Shown here: positions 19,201 through 27,232 of the stretch, piece after piece
How the letters are laid out: every line of letters starts with the position of its first letter
How positions within the stretch are numbered: the stretch's first letter is position 1
Assembly (NCBI GenBank): GCA_035406685.1
Contig: DAONLM010000006.1
Span: forward strand, 1-35,381
Length of the DNA: 35,381 nt
Reading direction: 5' to 3'
Source of the DNA: DAONLM01 sp035406685
Lineage (GTDB): Bacteria; Spirochaetota; GWE2-31-10; MWDO01
Made by a program: the position numbers and the translations under genes
Notes under the pieces: generated by a model
Seen by the model: only the letters and a program-made list of their open reading frames with translations
Told to the model about the DNA's origin: nothing
Database searches by the model: none

Positions 19201-22200
19201 TAACCTCTTCTATTTTATTTATATTTTCCTCAAAAATAGCATTACATTTATCCTTATACTCTTTTTCAATTGTTGCTATTCTTACTTTATACTCATCCTC
19301 AAGGTTAGTGATCTTCTCTCTCAATGAATCAATATGATTCTGATAATAATTGTCAATAGCAGACATCTTCACAGCAAGTTTCTCATCAACACCAGATATC
19401 TTCTGGGATACATATTCTGAATATCTTTCCTCAATATTATCAATAGACTCCCTTATCCTTGATAGATCCTTATTAATCTCTTCAATCTTATTTCCAGTCT
19501 CTTTTTCAACTTTACTATAGATCTCTTTCAATGAGTCTTTTCCATTTTCAAAAAGAGCATTTAAAAATTCTTTACCCTCTTCGACTCTTGCCTTAATTAT
19601 ATCATCAAAATTTATTTTTAGATTATCAATCTTTTCAGAAATTTCATTGTATCTATATGAGAGAGAGTCCAATTCTAAATTTCTTGTCTCTAAAATTTTT
19701 TGAGCATTCAACTTTAACTGCTCTTCAAGTTTATTGAGTCTACTCTGAAAATCCTCTTCTATCTCTTTAAAATTTGCAGAATATTTAACAACTTCACTAT
19801 TGTATTTATCTTTAATCTCATTTATCTTCTCTATTACCTCATTGGCATCCTTTAATTTACCGATTAACTTTTTATCCATCTCATCAAATTTATTAGATAA
19901 TCTTTCATTATATTTCCCCTCTATAATTCTTATTGTGTTTCTTACTTTATTTAATTCATCCCTATGATTATTCACAATCTTATTAGACTCTTCATTAAAA
20001 GTATTACTAAACTCCTGTAATTTTAGTAATCCCTCTTTATAAATTGTCTCAATAGAATTTTTACCATTCTCTATCTTTTCTGTAACAAAAGTATCAAGAG
20101 AATTATTTATTTCCTCTATTTTAACTTTTAAAGAATTAAACTTTTCTGAAAAGTCTTCATATTTACTAAAATTTTCTTCTATAATTTTTGTAAGTTTCTC
20201 ATTGTATTGATTCTCAAGAATATTCGCCTTATCGTTTAATGTGTTTATTCTAAAATCAATTTTAGCCTCAATCTCATTTACCTTTTCATTATAATGAGAA
20301 TATATATTATTAAATTTATTATCTATATCATTAATAAAAGAAGATATAGATTCTTTTATATTAACAAGATCTTTCTGGTATTCACTATTCTTATTAAAGA
20401 TCTCATTTTTAATCTCTTCACTCAATTTATCCTGAATATTGAATAACTCTTCTTTTATTAAATTAAACTTCTCATATAATTTATTAGTTATACCATTCTG
20501 GATCTTAATCAACCTCTCTTCCAGATCCCTTGCATTAATATTAATCTCCTCTTCTATCCTTCTTGCATTACCATCTATTTCATTCTTAACTGTTATGAGT
20601 TTATTCTCTATCTCTGAATAAACAGACTTATATTTTGAATAAAGATTATCAGCCCTTGTATCTGCATCTTTAACTATATTTTCTATCTTACTATCTATCT
20701 CTAAAAGAGTGGTTCTCTTTTGTTCTTCAAAATATCTCTTTAAATCACCAATAATCTCATTTATGCTTAAATTAAAATCAGAAAGTTCTTTATTATATCT
20801 CTCTTTTAATTCATTAATATTTTTTTCTATTGAAGAGATTTTTATTTCACTATCCTCTGATATTGAAGATACAATATTGTCAAGGGATTTAACATTTTCC
20901 ATTATTTTATCAAGTTCTGTTTTATAAAAAAGTTTATTTTCATTAACACTATCAGAAATACTTGCTATCTCTTTTGATATCTGTTCATTAAAGAGTCTTA
21001 TATTATCTTTTATTTTTGTAAATATTGCATTCTCAAATTTTAAGCCTCTCTCTGTTGCCTTTTTAAGATGTTCCTCAAAATCATTAATCTTGACATTTAT
21101 CCTATTATTAACATCATTCATAATCTTATGAAGTTTATCGCTCTTTGAATCTATTAGAGACTCAAACTCAAAAATTTTCTTTTCTGTCTCTTTCTCTATT
21201 TTAGAAAATCTATTTTCAATATTAGAAAACTTATTTTCAAAATCAGATATCCCCTTCTTAAATCTCTCTTCAAAGGAGAGTGATAACTTGTTATTGTAAT
21301 TATCTATATCCTTCAAGATATTTTCATAAAAAGACTTAATCTCATCCTTTTTCTCATTGCTAGATTTTAATATATCATTAATAAACTCCTCTTTTATGTT
21401 CTGGCTATTTTTGGCAATATTATCTATACTATTTCTAAACTCCTCCATCTTTGAGATTATGATATCTTCAATATTACTTTCTAAAATAGTTTTCTCTTCA
21501 TTGGCATTTTTAATCACAGTCTTAATCTCTGCATCAAGCTGTTTAAGTTCTGAAACAACGTCAGTTATGAAATTTTCTTTTAATCTTGTAACTGTATTTT
21601 CTATTCTTTCAACATCACTATTTAACTTAATAATATTATCAGTGAAGAATCTATCTTGCTCTTCTGAAAACTCTACCAATTTTCTCTTTGTCTCATCAAG
21701 TTCATCTTTTAACTCTTTATTTGCCTCTTTTATATTGTTAAGCATGTCTGTTCTTGTAATATTTATCTCTTCTTTAATGTCAAAAATTTTATTTTTTAAA
21801 GTGTTAATATCAGCCTCTGTCTCATTTAAAACCTTATCAGTCACATTTTTTAATTGAGTATAATTTTCTTTCTTAAGTTCTTCTGTAATTCTATTTATAT
21901 CCCTCTCAATAATAGCAAGATCCTTTTTAAAATTAACAACCTTTGAACTAACATCTTCAATAACCTCTTCAGCCTCACTTATCTCTTTAACCTGATTACT
22001 TATTAAAGAGATCTCCTTATCTATCATGTCTATTTTTTGATAGAAAAGAGAGATTTTTTCCTTCTCCTTTTCTATTTCTGCATATTTATTCTCAAGCTCA
22101 TTAATAGATTTTTCAAGAGTAGCGAGTAATGCCCCACCTTTTTGAAAAGAAACATCTATATTTGTCTCATAATCCTTTAACATCTCCATCTTTTCATTAG

Positions 22201-22342
22201 CAAAATAGGACAATTCTTCTTTTATGGTTTTACCGAGTTTTGCTATCTTTTCAAAACTTCTATTATTCTTATCAAGTGCTCTAAAGAAAAGACAAATAGT
22301 CACCGAAAAAAAGATTGATAAAAAGATAATTAAAATTTCCAT
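13245..22342 (-). CDS. Giant membrane-anchored coiled-coil protein with C-terminal helix-turn-helix, interrupted by an assembly gap (paralogue 1)
   Basis: The sequence reads as two open frames (22342 down to 17079, and 16978 down to 13245) on either side of a run of exactly 100 N. Both edges lie in the same 58-residue tandem repeat, so this is one gene; the frame change is an artefact of the placeholder. About 3,000 residues are visible. A transmembrane helix (~3-20) followed by FRALDKNNR leads into a continuous coiled coil with repeats of mainly 153 residues, and then the conserved C-terminal module and helix-turn-helix GWSVDDIAKTLNLSIGEVEF. N-terminal ~80 residues closely match the smaller paralogue downstream. 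The frame start reported at 16973 is a TTG inside the repeat, not a true start. Translation starts at ATG 22342 after an unusually strong GGGGAG site. Predicted cytoplasmic filament anchored to the inner membrane; role unknown. Confidence 0.88.
16924..17401 (-). repeat. 174-bp tandem repeat (58 codons) inside the giant coiled-coil gene
   Basis: Copies begin (plus strand) at 17079 and 17253, a period of 174 bp, and are identical over at least 149 nt. A third partial copy, 16924-16978, lies left of the N run and is identical over its 55 nt. The unit is a multiple of 3, so copy number can vary without breaking the frame. 58 residues equals two heptads plus four hendecads, which keeps the coiled coil in register. 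Confidence 0.95.
16979..17078. other. Assembly gap (100 N placeholder)
   Basis: Exactly 100 N, the usual scaffold placeholder of unknown length. It sits inside the 174-bp tandem repeat, which explains why assembly failed there. From the repeat phase on either side, the real missing length should be 119 + 174n bp. Confidence 0.98.
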
Positions 22343-22379
22343 ACTCCCCGCCCCCAGTTATAAGAGAAATGTTTTATAA

Positions 22380-22408
22380 ATTCTAAAATATTTTAAAATT
22401 TCTGTCAA
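22380..22408 (-). promoter_or_regulatory. Promoter of the giant coiled-coil operon
   Basis: On the minus strand: consensus TTGACA (22408-22403), 17-nt spacer, TAGAAT (22385-22380). The leader is about 30 nt and carries CTGGGGGCGGGGAG just before ATG 22342, a G-rich island that stands out in this AT-rich sequence and contains a long Shine-Dalgarno match. Confidence 0.75.
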
Positions 22409-22475
22409 ATATTTTTTTTAAAAATTTTTATATAAAATTTTTTAAAAAATTATTTCTATTTTTTACCCTACTTTC

Positions 22476-22504
22476 TTGCTTTTTTATTAAATTCTTATTA
22501 TAAT
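22476..22504 (+). promoter_or_regulatory. Promoter of the HPt gene
   Basis: TTGCTT (22476-22481), 17-nt spacer, consensus TATAAT (22499-22504), 43 bp before the ATG. It is divergent from the coiled-coil promoter; the 205-bp spacer between the genes therefore holds two back-to-back promoters about 70 bp apart. Confidence 0.75.
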
Positions 22505-22547
22505 TAATTTAAGATTTTAATCTCTAATATATAATTGGAGAATATCT

Positions 22548-22892
22548 ATGAACACAATTTCTATCTTTAATAAAGAAGAACTTTTTGAAAGATATATGAA
22601 CGAAAAAGAGGTGATAAAAGAAGTAATTGATATATTTCTTAAAAGTGCCATAGAAAAAATAGATCTACTCAAAGATGCAATTGAAATTAAAGATTATGAA
22701 AAAATAAAATTCAATGCGCACTCAATAAAAGGACAGGCTTACAATATGAGTGCCAAGCAATTAGGGGATATAGCGTTAAAGATTGAGATTAATGCAAAAA
22801 ACTATGATATTGATCAAATTAGTGAAAATTTTATCGCTTTAAAGGATGCCTTTTTAAAAATAAAAGATATATTATTAAAGATTGAGATTTAA
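22548..22892 (+). CDS. Histidine-phosphotransfer (HPt) domain protein
   Basis: 114 residues consisting of a single HPt four-helix domain. The phospho-accepting histidine is H58 in the motif AHSIKGQAYNMSA, matching the family pattern AH-x-LKG-x-A/S-x-x-x-G/S. HPt proteins shuttle phosphate between a hybrid histidine kinase and a response regulator in the cytoplasm. No kinase or intact response regulator is encoded in the window, so partners are elsewhere; the divergent coiled-coil operon is the closest neighbour but a link is speculative. GGAG precedes the ATG. The stop codon overlaps the stop of the convergent radical SAM gene by 4 bp. Confidence 0.9.
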   Translation: MNTISIFNKEELFERYMNEKEVIKEVIDIFLKSAIEKIDLLKDAIEIKDYEKIKFNAHSIKGQAYNMSAKQLGDIALKIEINAKNYDIDQISENFIALKDAFLKIKDILLKIEI

Positions 22893-23965
22893 AAAAGTAT
22901 CTTAAGATTCTTTTGTTGCTCTAAAGATATTATGTTTTTCCAGACCTCTGGGCTTTCCATACAGAGATAGAGTGGAATTTTAGTATCATAATTTAATATA
23001 TGATTATTTACTGTATTATATATTTTCTCTCTTATTGGTTTAAAATATCTAAATTTTTTATCCTTACACTCTCTGAATTCTTCTGATAATATTTTAGAAT
23101 CATAATAGTTATACTCTATCATATTTTTTAAATCAGGGGTATATCTGAATGTCCCAAGACTCCACCATACTATATTTTCTGGCTTAATATATTTAAATAT
23201 CTCATCTATTAAAGATTTATATTCATTTTCCCAGTTATTAATATGAATGATCGGATCAAAATGAATTGCTATCTTATATCCAGAATCTGCCAAAATCTTT
23301 GCACTATTTAGCCTATCCAAAAGAGAAGAGGCTTTAGTCTCCTCTCTCTCAATAATAGATTGAGGATTAAGCGAAAAACCCACTACAATATTTGAGTTAT
23401 TACTCTTTTTCAAAAGATTATTAATATTATCTGTCTTTGTCTTAAACTCAAATATTACATTCTTATAATTTGAAAAAAAATCTATAAAATCAATTGAGAA
23501 ATCTGTAAGATAATCATATACAAGAGAATCACCAAGCTCACCAGTTCCTATTCTATAAATTTTATCTTTATTTTTTTTTAATATTTTATCAAGATGAAAA
23601 AATATATTCTCAATATCAATGTTTATAATTATAAATGGCTGATTAAGATAAGCCTGTAAGATACAATAACTACAATTAAGAGGGCAACCAATATAAAGAT
23701 TAATAACATAATAATTACAGCATATATGCCCCTGACTTCCAGGGCACTTTCGTAAGATATCCCCTCTTATACCACCTAAAAATAAATTCTTTGCTCTCTT
23801 AAGAGGGTGATATATTACTGGGAGTTTCTCCAGTGCGATATATATATTCTCTACAATATTTATCTCTGGAGCTGATTTTATTCTTGTTAAAATCTCTTTT
23901 ACTCTTTTATTATCTTTATACTTTTCTTCTATAAATACAACATCAAAATCATAAAAATCATTCAA
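22889..23965 (-). CDS. Spore-photoproduct-lyase-like radical SAM protein
   Basis: 358 residues. The 4Fe-4S/SAM motif is C94-PLN-C98-SY-C101, followed by ILQAYLN, the signature of the SplB family. The N-terminal KRAKNLFLGG and KCPGSQGHICCNYY segments and the later GFSLNPQSIIEREE / IHFDPI strands fit the same family. In Bacillus spore photoproduct lyase a cysteine about 44 residues after the third cluster cysteine (C141) donates hydrogen to the repaired thymine. Here that region reads RIGTGELGDSL, with no cysteine, so true photoproduct repair is doubtful and another radical reaction is likely. It overlaps the upstream gene by 8 bp (translational coupling) and the convergent HPt gene by 4 bp. 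Confidence 0.82.
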   Translation of the reverse strand: MNDFYDFDVVFIEEKYKDNKRVKEILTRIKSAPEINIVENIYIALEKLPVIYHPLKRAKNLFLGGIRGDILRKCPGSQGHICCNYYVINLYIGCPLNCSYCILQAYLNQPFIIINIDIENIFFHLDKILKKNKDKIYRIGTGELGDSLVYDYLTDFSIDFIDFFSNYKNVIFEFKTKTDNINNLLKKSNNSNIVVGFSLNPQSIIEREETKASSLLDRLNSAKILADSGYKIAIHFDPIIHINNWENEYKSLIDEIFKYIKPENIVWWSLGTFRYTPDLKNMIEYNYYDSKILSEEFRECKDKKFRYFKPIREKIYNTVNNHILNYDTKIPLYLCMESPEVWKNIISLEQQKNLKILF

Positions 23966-24824
23966 ATAAATTCTCCATAATAAATAGATCTTTACTATCC
24001 TTCTCTCTTTTTAAACTATTTTCAATAGCCTCTATCTTTTGCAAAAGTTTCTCTCGACTATTAAAATCAATGATCAATTGATAAGCCTCATTTTCAAAAT
24101 TTGGATCATAATTTATTCTTACCCCTTTTGGGAAATTGAACTTTTTTATATAATTATCAAATTTTTCTTTATAATAAGAATATTTCTCATATCGTATGTT
24201 AACTAAAGAATTAAGAAATCTATCTTTTGAAGAAAAATCCAGTCTCGAAATTATACTATTCTCATCTTTTATTTTATTATAAATCTCTGTAATATACTGA
24301 ATTGATCTTGACATTTCTGAAAAAGTCAAATTTGAGGGGAGCCTTTCTAAAAATAGATCTACCTTATGAAAAACTATTTTATAGAAATTAAAAGCCTCAT
24401 TTATACCAAGCCTTTCATTCAAAGTAAGATTTCTTAATAATTCTGAAAAATTTTCAATAGAATAAAAATAATCTATCCCCTTTTGTCCCTGAAACCACCC
24501 AACTATTTTAAATAAAACATCAAAATCCAAACCTATATCTCTACCTATCTTTATCAATTCATATTTTGAATTCAGTCTTAAATCCTTTTTGTTAACTATA
24601 TTTTCTATAATAAAAATAAAGGCATCTTTCACATCTTTATCTATAATTATAGCCTCTCTCTTATTTTTATATATTAGAACCTTCTCATTTTTTTCATCAA
24701 AAGAAACAATAGAAAATTCTTTTATCACAAAGTTTTTTAATTCATTAAATCTTTCAAAAAATCTATTCAACAAAAAAGAGAGTCTATGCTCTCTTATAGA
24801 AATATCTATAAATATTACATCCAT
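23958..24824 (-). CDS. Unknown protein coupled to the SplB-like gene
   Basis: 288 residues, not recognised. It has no signal peptide and no membrane helix. It is mostly alpha-helical with a beta-rich N-terminal part (MDVIFIDISIRE, then FSIVSFDEKNEKVLIYKNK), and the last ~25 residues are a charged helix. Its 3' end overlaps the radical SAM gene by 8 bp, so the two are co-translated and probably work together. The consensus promoter TTGACA-N17-TATATA ends only 6 nt before the ATG and no ribosome-binding site is seen, so the mRNA is predicted leaderless. An internal TTG start at ~residue 17 behind AGAGAG is a less likely alternative. Confidence 0.75.
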   Translation of the reverse strand: MDVIFIDISIREHRLSFLLNRFFERFNELKNFVIKEFSIVSFDEKNEKVLIYKNKREAIIIDKDVKDAFIFIIENIVNKKDLRLNSKYELIKIGRDIGLDFDVLFKIVGWFQGQKGIDYFYSIENFSELLRNLTLNERLGINEAFNFYKIVFHKVDLFLERLPSNLTFSEMSRSIQYITEIYNKIKDENSIISRLDFSSKDRFLNSLVNIRYEKYSYYKEKFDNYIKKFNFPKGVRINYDPNFENEAYQLIIDFNSREKLLQKIEAIENSLKREKDSKDLFIMENLFE

Positions 24825-24830
24825 AAGATT

Positions 24831-24859
24831 TATATACTCAAAAAAATAAAGTTTGTCAA
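24831..24859 (-). promoter_or_regulatory. Consensus promoter giving a leaderless transcript
   Basis: Minus strand: TTGACA (24859-24854), 17-nt spacer, TATATA (24836-24831), then six bases (AATCTT) and the ATG at 24824. The expected start of transcription is the A of the ATG. Confidence 0.75.
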
Positions 24860-24986
24860 TTTTAAAAACTAAAAGGGGTTAGGTTACGGTGGGATTTTAA
24901 TACAATTAAAAGAATATAGTTATCCTGAGGTTAATTTTGTTTAAGAAAAAGTTGTAATAGGTGCATTTCTTTCTTTAGCAGAATTT

Positions 24987-25529
24987 TTAATAATATGTCT
25001 CAAAGCCTATTACTTGATAGCAATCGTTGTAAATTGCTTTATAAAATGGCGTGGTATTGCCTTTAAAGTGGGATAATTCTCTTCCCTTATTCCACTTTTT
25101 TATCTTTGTTAGTCTTAAGAATAACTTTAATGTTATTATACTACATTTCATCTCAACCCCGGTAATACCAAGTTTATCATACTCTTCCAAAAAAAGTAGG
25201 ATAATTCTCCTCAGTAAACAACCCATGCTGAAAAAATTAAGATCAGCATGGATCTTCTTTAAAAAACGATAGTCCTGTTTGGAAAGATATATATGAATTC
25301 TTGCATCCCCATCTATTCTTTCATATCTATTCCCATCCTCTGGACCGAAACAATATATTTTTTTTACTCTATTGGTATAGAGTTGCAAGATATACACAAT
25401 GAGTCCCGAAAGAGAGACGTTGAATTTCTTTGCAATAGTTGCAAGTCTTTTCTTCATAGCAGAGTTAACGACTATGTGTAACTCATGCTCTACGGTATAG
25501 TTTTCTAAAATTTTACAAATATTATTCAT
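24987..25529 (-). CDS. Putative tandem ribbon-helix-helix protein (DUF1564-like), paralogue A
   Basis: 180 residues. Two segments have the strand-helix-helix pattern of ribbon-helix-helix DNA-binding units: residues ~15-50 (ELHIVVNSAMKKRLATIAKK, NVS, then LSGLIVYILQLY) and ~75-115 (IHIYLSKQDYRFLKKIHADL, NFFS, then CLLRRIILLFLEEY). RHH proteins normally dimerise; two units in one chain would form a built-in dimer. The pattern also recalls the Leptospira family DUF1564, though I could not check this. The remaining C-terminal ~65 residues contain an aromatic-rich part and no recognised motif. GGAGG precedes the ATG at good spacing. Its first ~50 residues and its upstream region are closely matched by the gene at 35236, so it is one of a dispersed family, possibly self-regulated. 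Confidence 0.6.
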   Translation of the reverse strand: MNNICKILENYTVEHELHIVVNSAMKKRLATIAKKFNVSLSGLIVYILQLYTNRVKKIYCFGPEDGNRYERIDGDARIHIYLSKQDYRFLKKIHADLNFFSMGCLLRRIILLFLEEYDKLGITGVEMKCSIITLKLFLRLTKIKKWNKGRELSHFKGNTTPFYKAIYNDCYQVIGFETYY

Positions 25530-25608
25530 AAAAATCCTCCATAAAAAATATTTCTATATATTAATCACAAAATTTTTGAGAAAATCCTTTACAAAATTTA
25601 AAAAAAAT
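25530..25608 (-). promoter_or_regulatory. Conserved upstream element, copy A
   Basis: On the minus strand the ~80 bp before ATG 25529 nearly match those before ATG 35236. A 23-bp block from TTAAATTTTG to GGATTTTCT and a 16-bp block from AAATTTTGTG to ATTAAT are identical, with matching spacing and ATGGAGGATT at the ribosome-binding site. AAATTTTGTRA occurs twice, 24 bp apart, like two operator half-sites. Confidence 0.7.
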
Positions 25609-25642
25609 ATCAAAAAAAATAAGAGATTTATAACCTAAGAAA

Positions 25643-25756
25643 AAAGTCACTATTACAGCATATCAATCTTTTTTATTTGCTCATTGGATATGGATTTGTG
25701 ATGTTTATGGGTATTTTGAATTGGATATGAAAATTGATGTTAGCCTTCTTAGATAA
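25643..25756 (+). other. Short open stretch in the 25530-25877 spacer
   Basis: The 348-bp spacer contains the copy A regulatory element (25530-25608), the promoter at 25815 and, between them, a plus-strand frame with no start codon that encodes 37 residues (KVTITAYQSFLFAHWIWICD and so on) before TAA 25754-25756. Its composition is richer in W, C and G than the AT-rich surroundings. It may be a gene remnant; I do not recognise it. Confidence 0.25.
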
Positions 25757-25814
25757 TTTAAAATTTTATTTAATTTCATTCTCTTAATAATATCAAATAA
25801 TAATATTAAAAATT

Positions 25815-25843
25815 TTGACAAATTAAGATTTTTAAAGTATAAA
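25815..25843 (+). promoter_or_regulatory. Promoter of the membrane-anchored repeat protein / LRR pair
   Basis: Consensus TTGACA (25815-25820), 17-nt spacer, TATAAA (25838-25843), 34 bp before ATG 25878. A GGGA site precedes the start. The LRR gene follows the first gene by a few bases and probably shares this promoter. Confidence 0.75.
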
Positions 25844-25877
25844 TAAGAATAATTTTATAAAATTAATGGGATAATAT

Positions 25878-27218
25878 ATGAAGGTTGCCAAGAATATAAT
25901 ATTTTTTTTATTCATTATTTTAATGATAGTAGCTCTTTTATTAAATATTATTCTTGTAAAGAGTGGAACAAATATAAAAATAGACTTTTTAGCAAAAATC
26001 GATGCTATCTATTTTAATGAAAAAGATCTAAATCCAGAAGTTTTAAATGAACTTAAAATTTTTTTAAAGTCAAATCAAATCTCTATGTTTACCCGTATTA
26101 TTGAAGATAACAATCCAGTATTTAAGTTTTATGGATTCTGCGGATTACTTAACTCCAATCAAAAATTGGCTATCAGATATCTTGAAAAGTTGCTTCTTAA
26201 TCAAAACCCTGTAAAAATAGTAAATAATAACAAAGAGGAAAACAATACATTATCTTTTGCAATTCTCTTATTAATAAAGAGTTTTCCAGAATGGTTAACA
26301 AATAAACCTATTGCCTCTTTTTACAATGATAGTGCAAATATTATATATAATGTTTATAAATCAGATTTTACCAGTTCAGATCCATCTTATAAAAATGCTA
26401 TTCTATCTTTAATTAACGAAAAATATCCAGATGTTGCAGAAGTAATAAAAAAAGAGATAACAGTTTACGATGATATTTCAACTCTTTCTATGGAAGAGAA
26501 AATAAACATATCTACAAACATATCAAATCTTCCAGACGATAAAAAAGAAAAAATTGTACTTGATCTTTTAAAAGAGAATAATCCAGTAATAATATTAAAT
26601 ACAATTAAAAACATAGATGAAAATTTCAAAAATTTTTCTATAGGCGAAGAATTATATAAGATTATAACAAAAAATATCACTATTGACATTACCATTGAAG
26701 GAATTAAGAAATTTTCTCTTTTAAGAAAAAATAATTCCGTTCTACCAATTCAAGCATATATGAAAACAACAAGAAATGAAAAAATTCTTTCTGAATGTCT
26801 AAATCAGATAGCAAAATATGGCAATAAAGAGACCAGTTATGAATTTTTAAAATTGTATCTGGCAACCCCATATACCCCAGAACTAAATCTTCTTGCCTTA
26901 AAGACAATTATTGCAACAACATATAAAGAAGATCCTGTAAATGTTATGAGAACCCTGATGTTTATAATAAATAAAGGGGAGATTCTTCCTGCAATATATG
27001 CTATAGAATTTCATATAACAAATAATATAGGATACAACAATCAACCAATACTTGCAAGATTGAGTAGATTTGAAAATGATGAAATGAAAAAACTTACTAT
27101 TAAGTATATTGAATATTTTAATGTAAAAGAAGGGATTCCCCTTGTAGAACAGCTTACCAATGATCCAAATGAAGAAATATCAAATAAAGCAAAAGATCTA
27201 TTGTTAAAACTAAAATAA
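25878..27218 (+). CDS. Membrane-anchored alpha-helical repeat (HEAT-like) protein
   Basis: 446 residues. An N-terminal hydrophobic helix (about 7-27, IIFFLFIILMIVALLL core) without a clear cleavage site probably anchors it in the inner membrane with the rest outside. The remaining chain is all-helical, with repeated short helix pairs ending in proline/asparagine turns (KFYGFCGLLNSNQKLAIRYL, LLKENNPVIILNTIKNI, PLVEQLTNDPNEEISNKAKD). The last unit, a helix then DPNEEISNKAKDLLLKL, is typical of HEAT or armadillo repeats, which act as protein-binding scaffolds. I recognise no catalytic motif. The next gene starts within about 15 bp and encodes another repeat protein, an LRR lipoprotein, so the pair may build an envelope complex. 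Confidence 0.65.
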   Translation: MKVAKNIIFFLFIILMIVALLLNIILVKSGTNIKIDFLAKIDAIYFNEKDLNPEVLNELKIFLKSNQISMFTRIIEDNNPVFKFYGFCGLLNSNQKLAIRYLEKLLLNQNPVKIVNNNKEENNTLSFAILLLIKSFPEWLTNKPIASFYNDSANIIYNVYKSDFTSSDPSYKNAILSLINEKYPDVAEVIKKEITVYDDISTLSMEEKINISTNISNLPDDKKEKIVLDLLKENNPVIILNTIKNIDENFKNFSIGEELYKIITKNITIDITIEGIKKFSLLRKNNSVLPIQAYMKTTRNEKILSECLNQIAKYGNKETSYEFLKLYLATPYTPELNLLALKTIIATTYKEDPVNVMRTLMFIINKGEILPAIYAIEFHITNNIGYNNQPILARLSRFENDEMKKLTIKYIEYFNVKEGIPLVEQLTNDPNEEISNKAKDLLLKLK

Positions 27219-27232
27219 TTTTGGAGGAAATT

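Noticed and set aside
22386..22470. Runs of A/T in the divergent spacer as an origin or terminator.
   Set aside because: They are plain AT-rich sequence with only weak self-complementarity; the two divergent promoters explain the region.
27221..27232. Upstream TTG start for the LRR lipoprotein.
   Set aside because: That TTG overlaps the GGAGG site; TTG 27233 has correct spacing and gives a normal lipoprotein signal.
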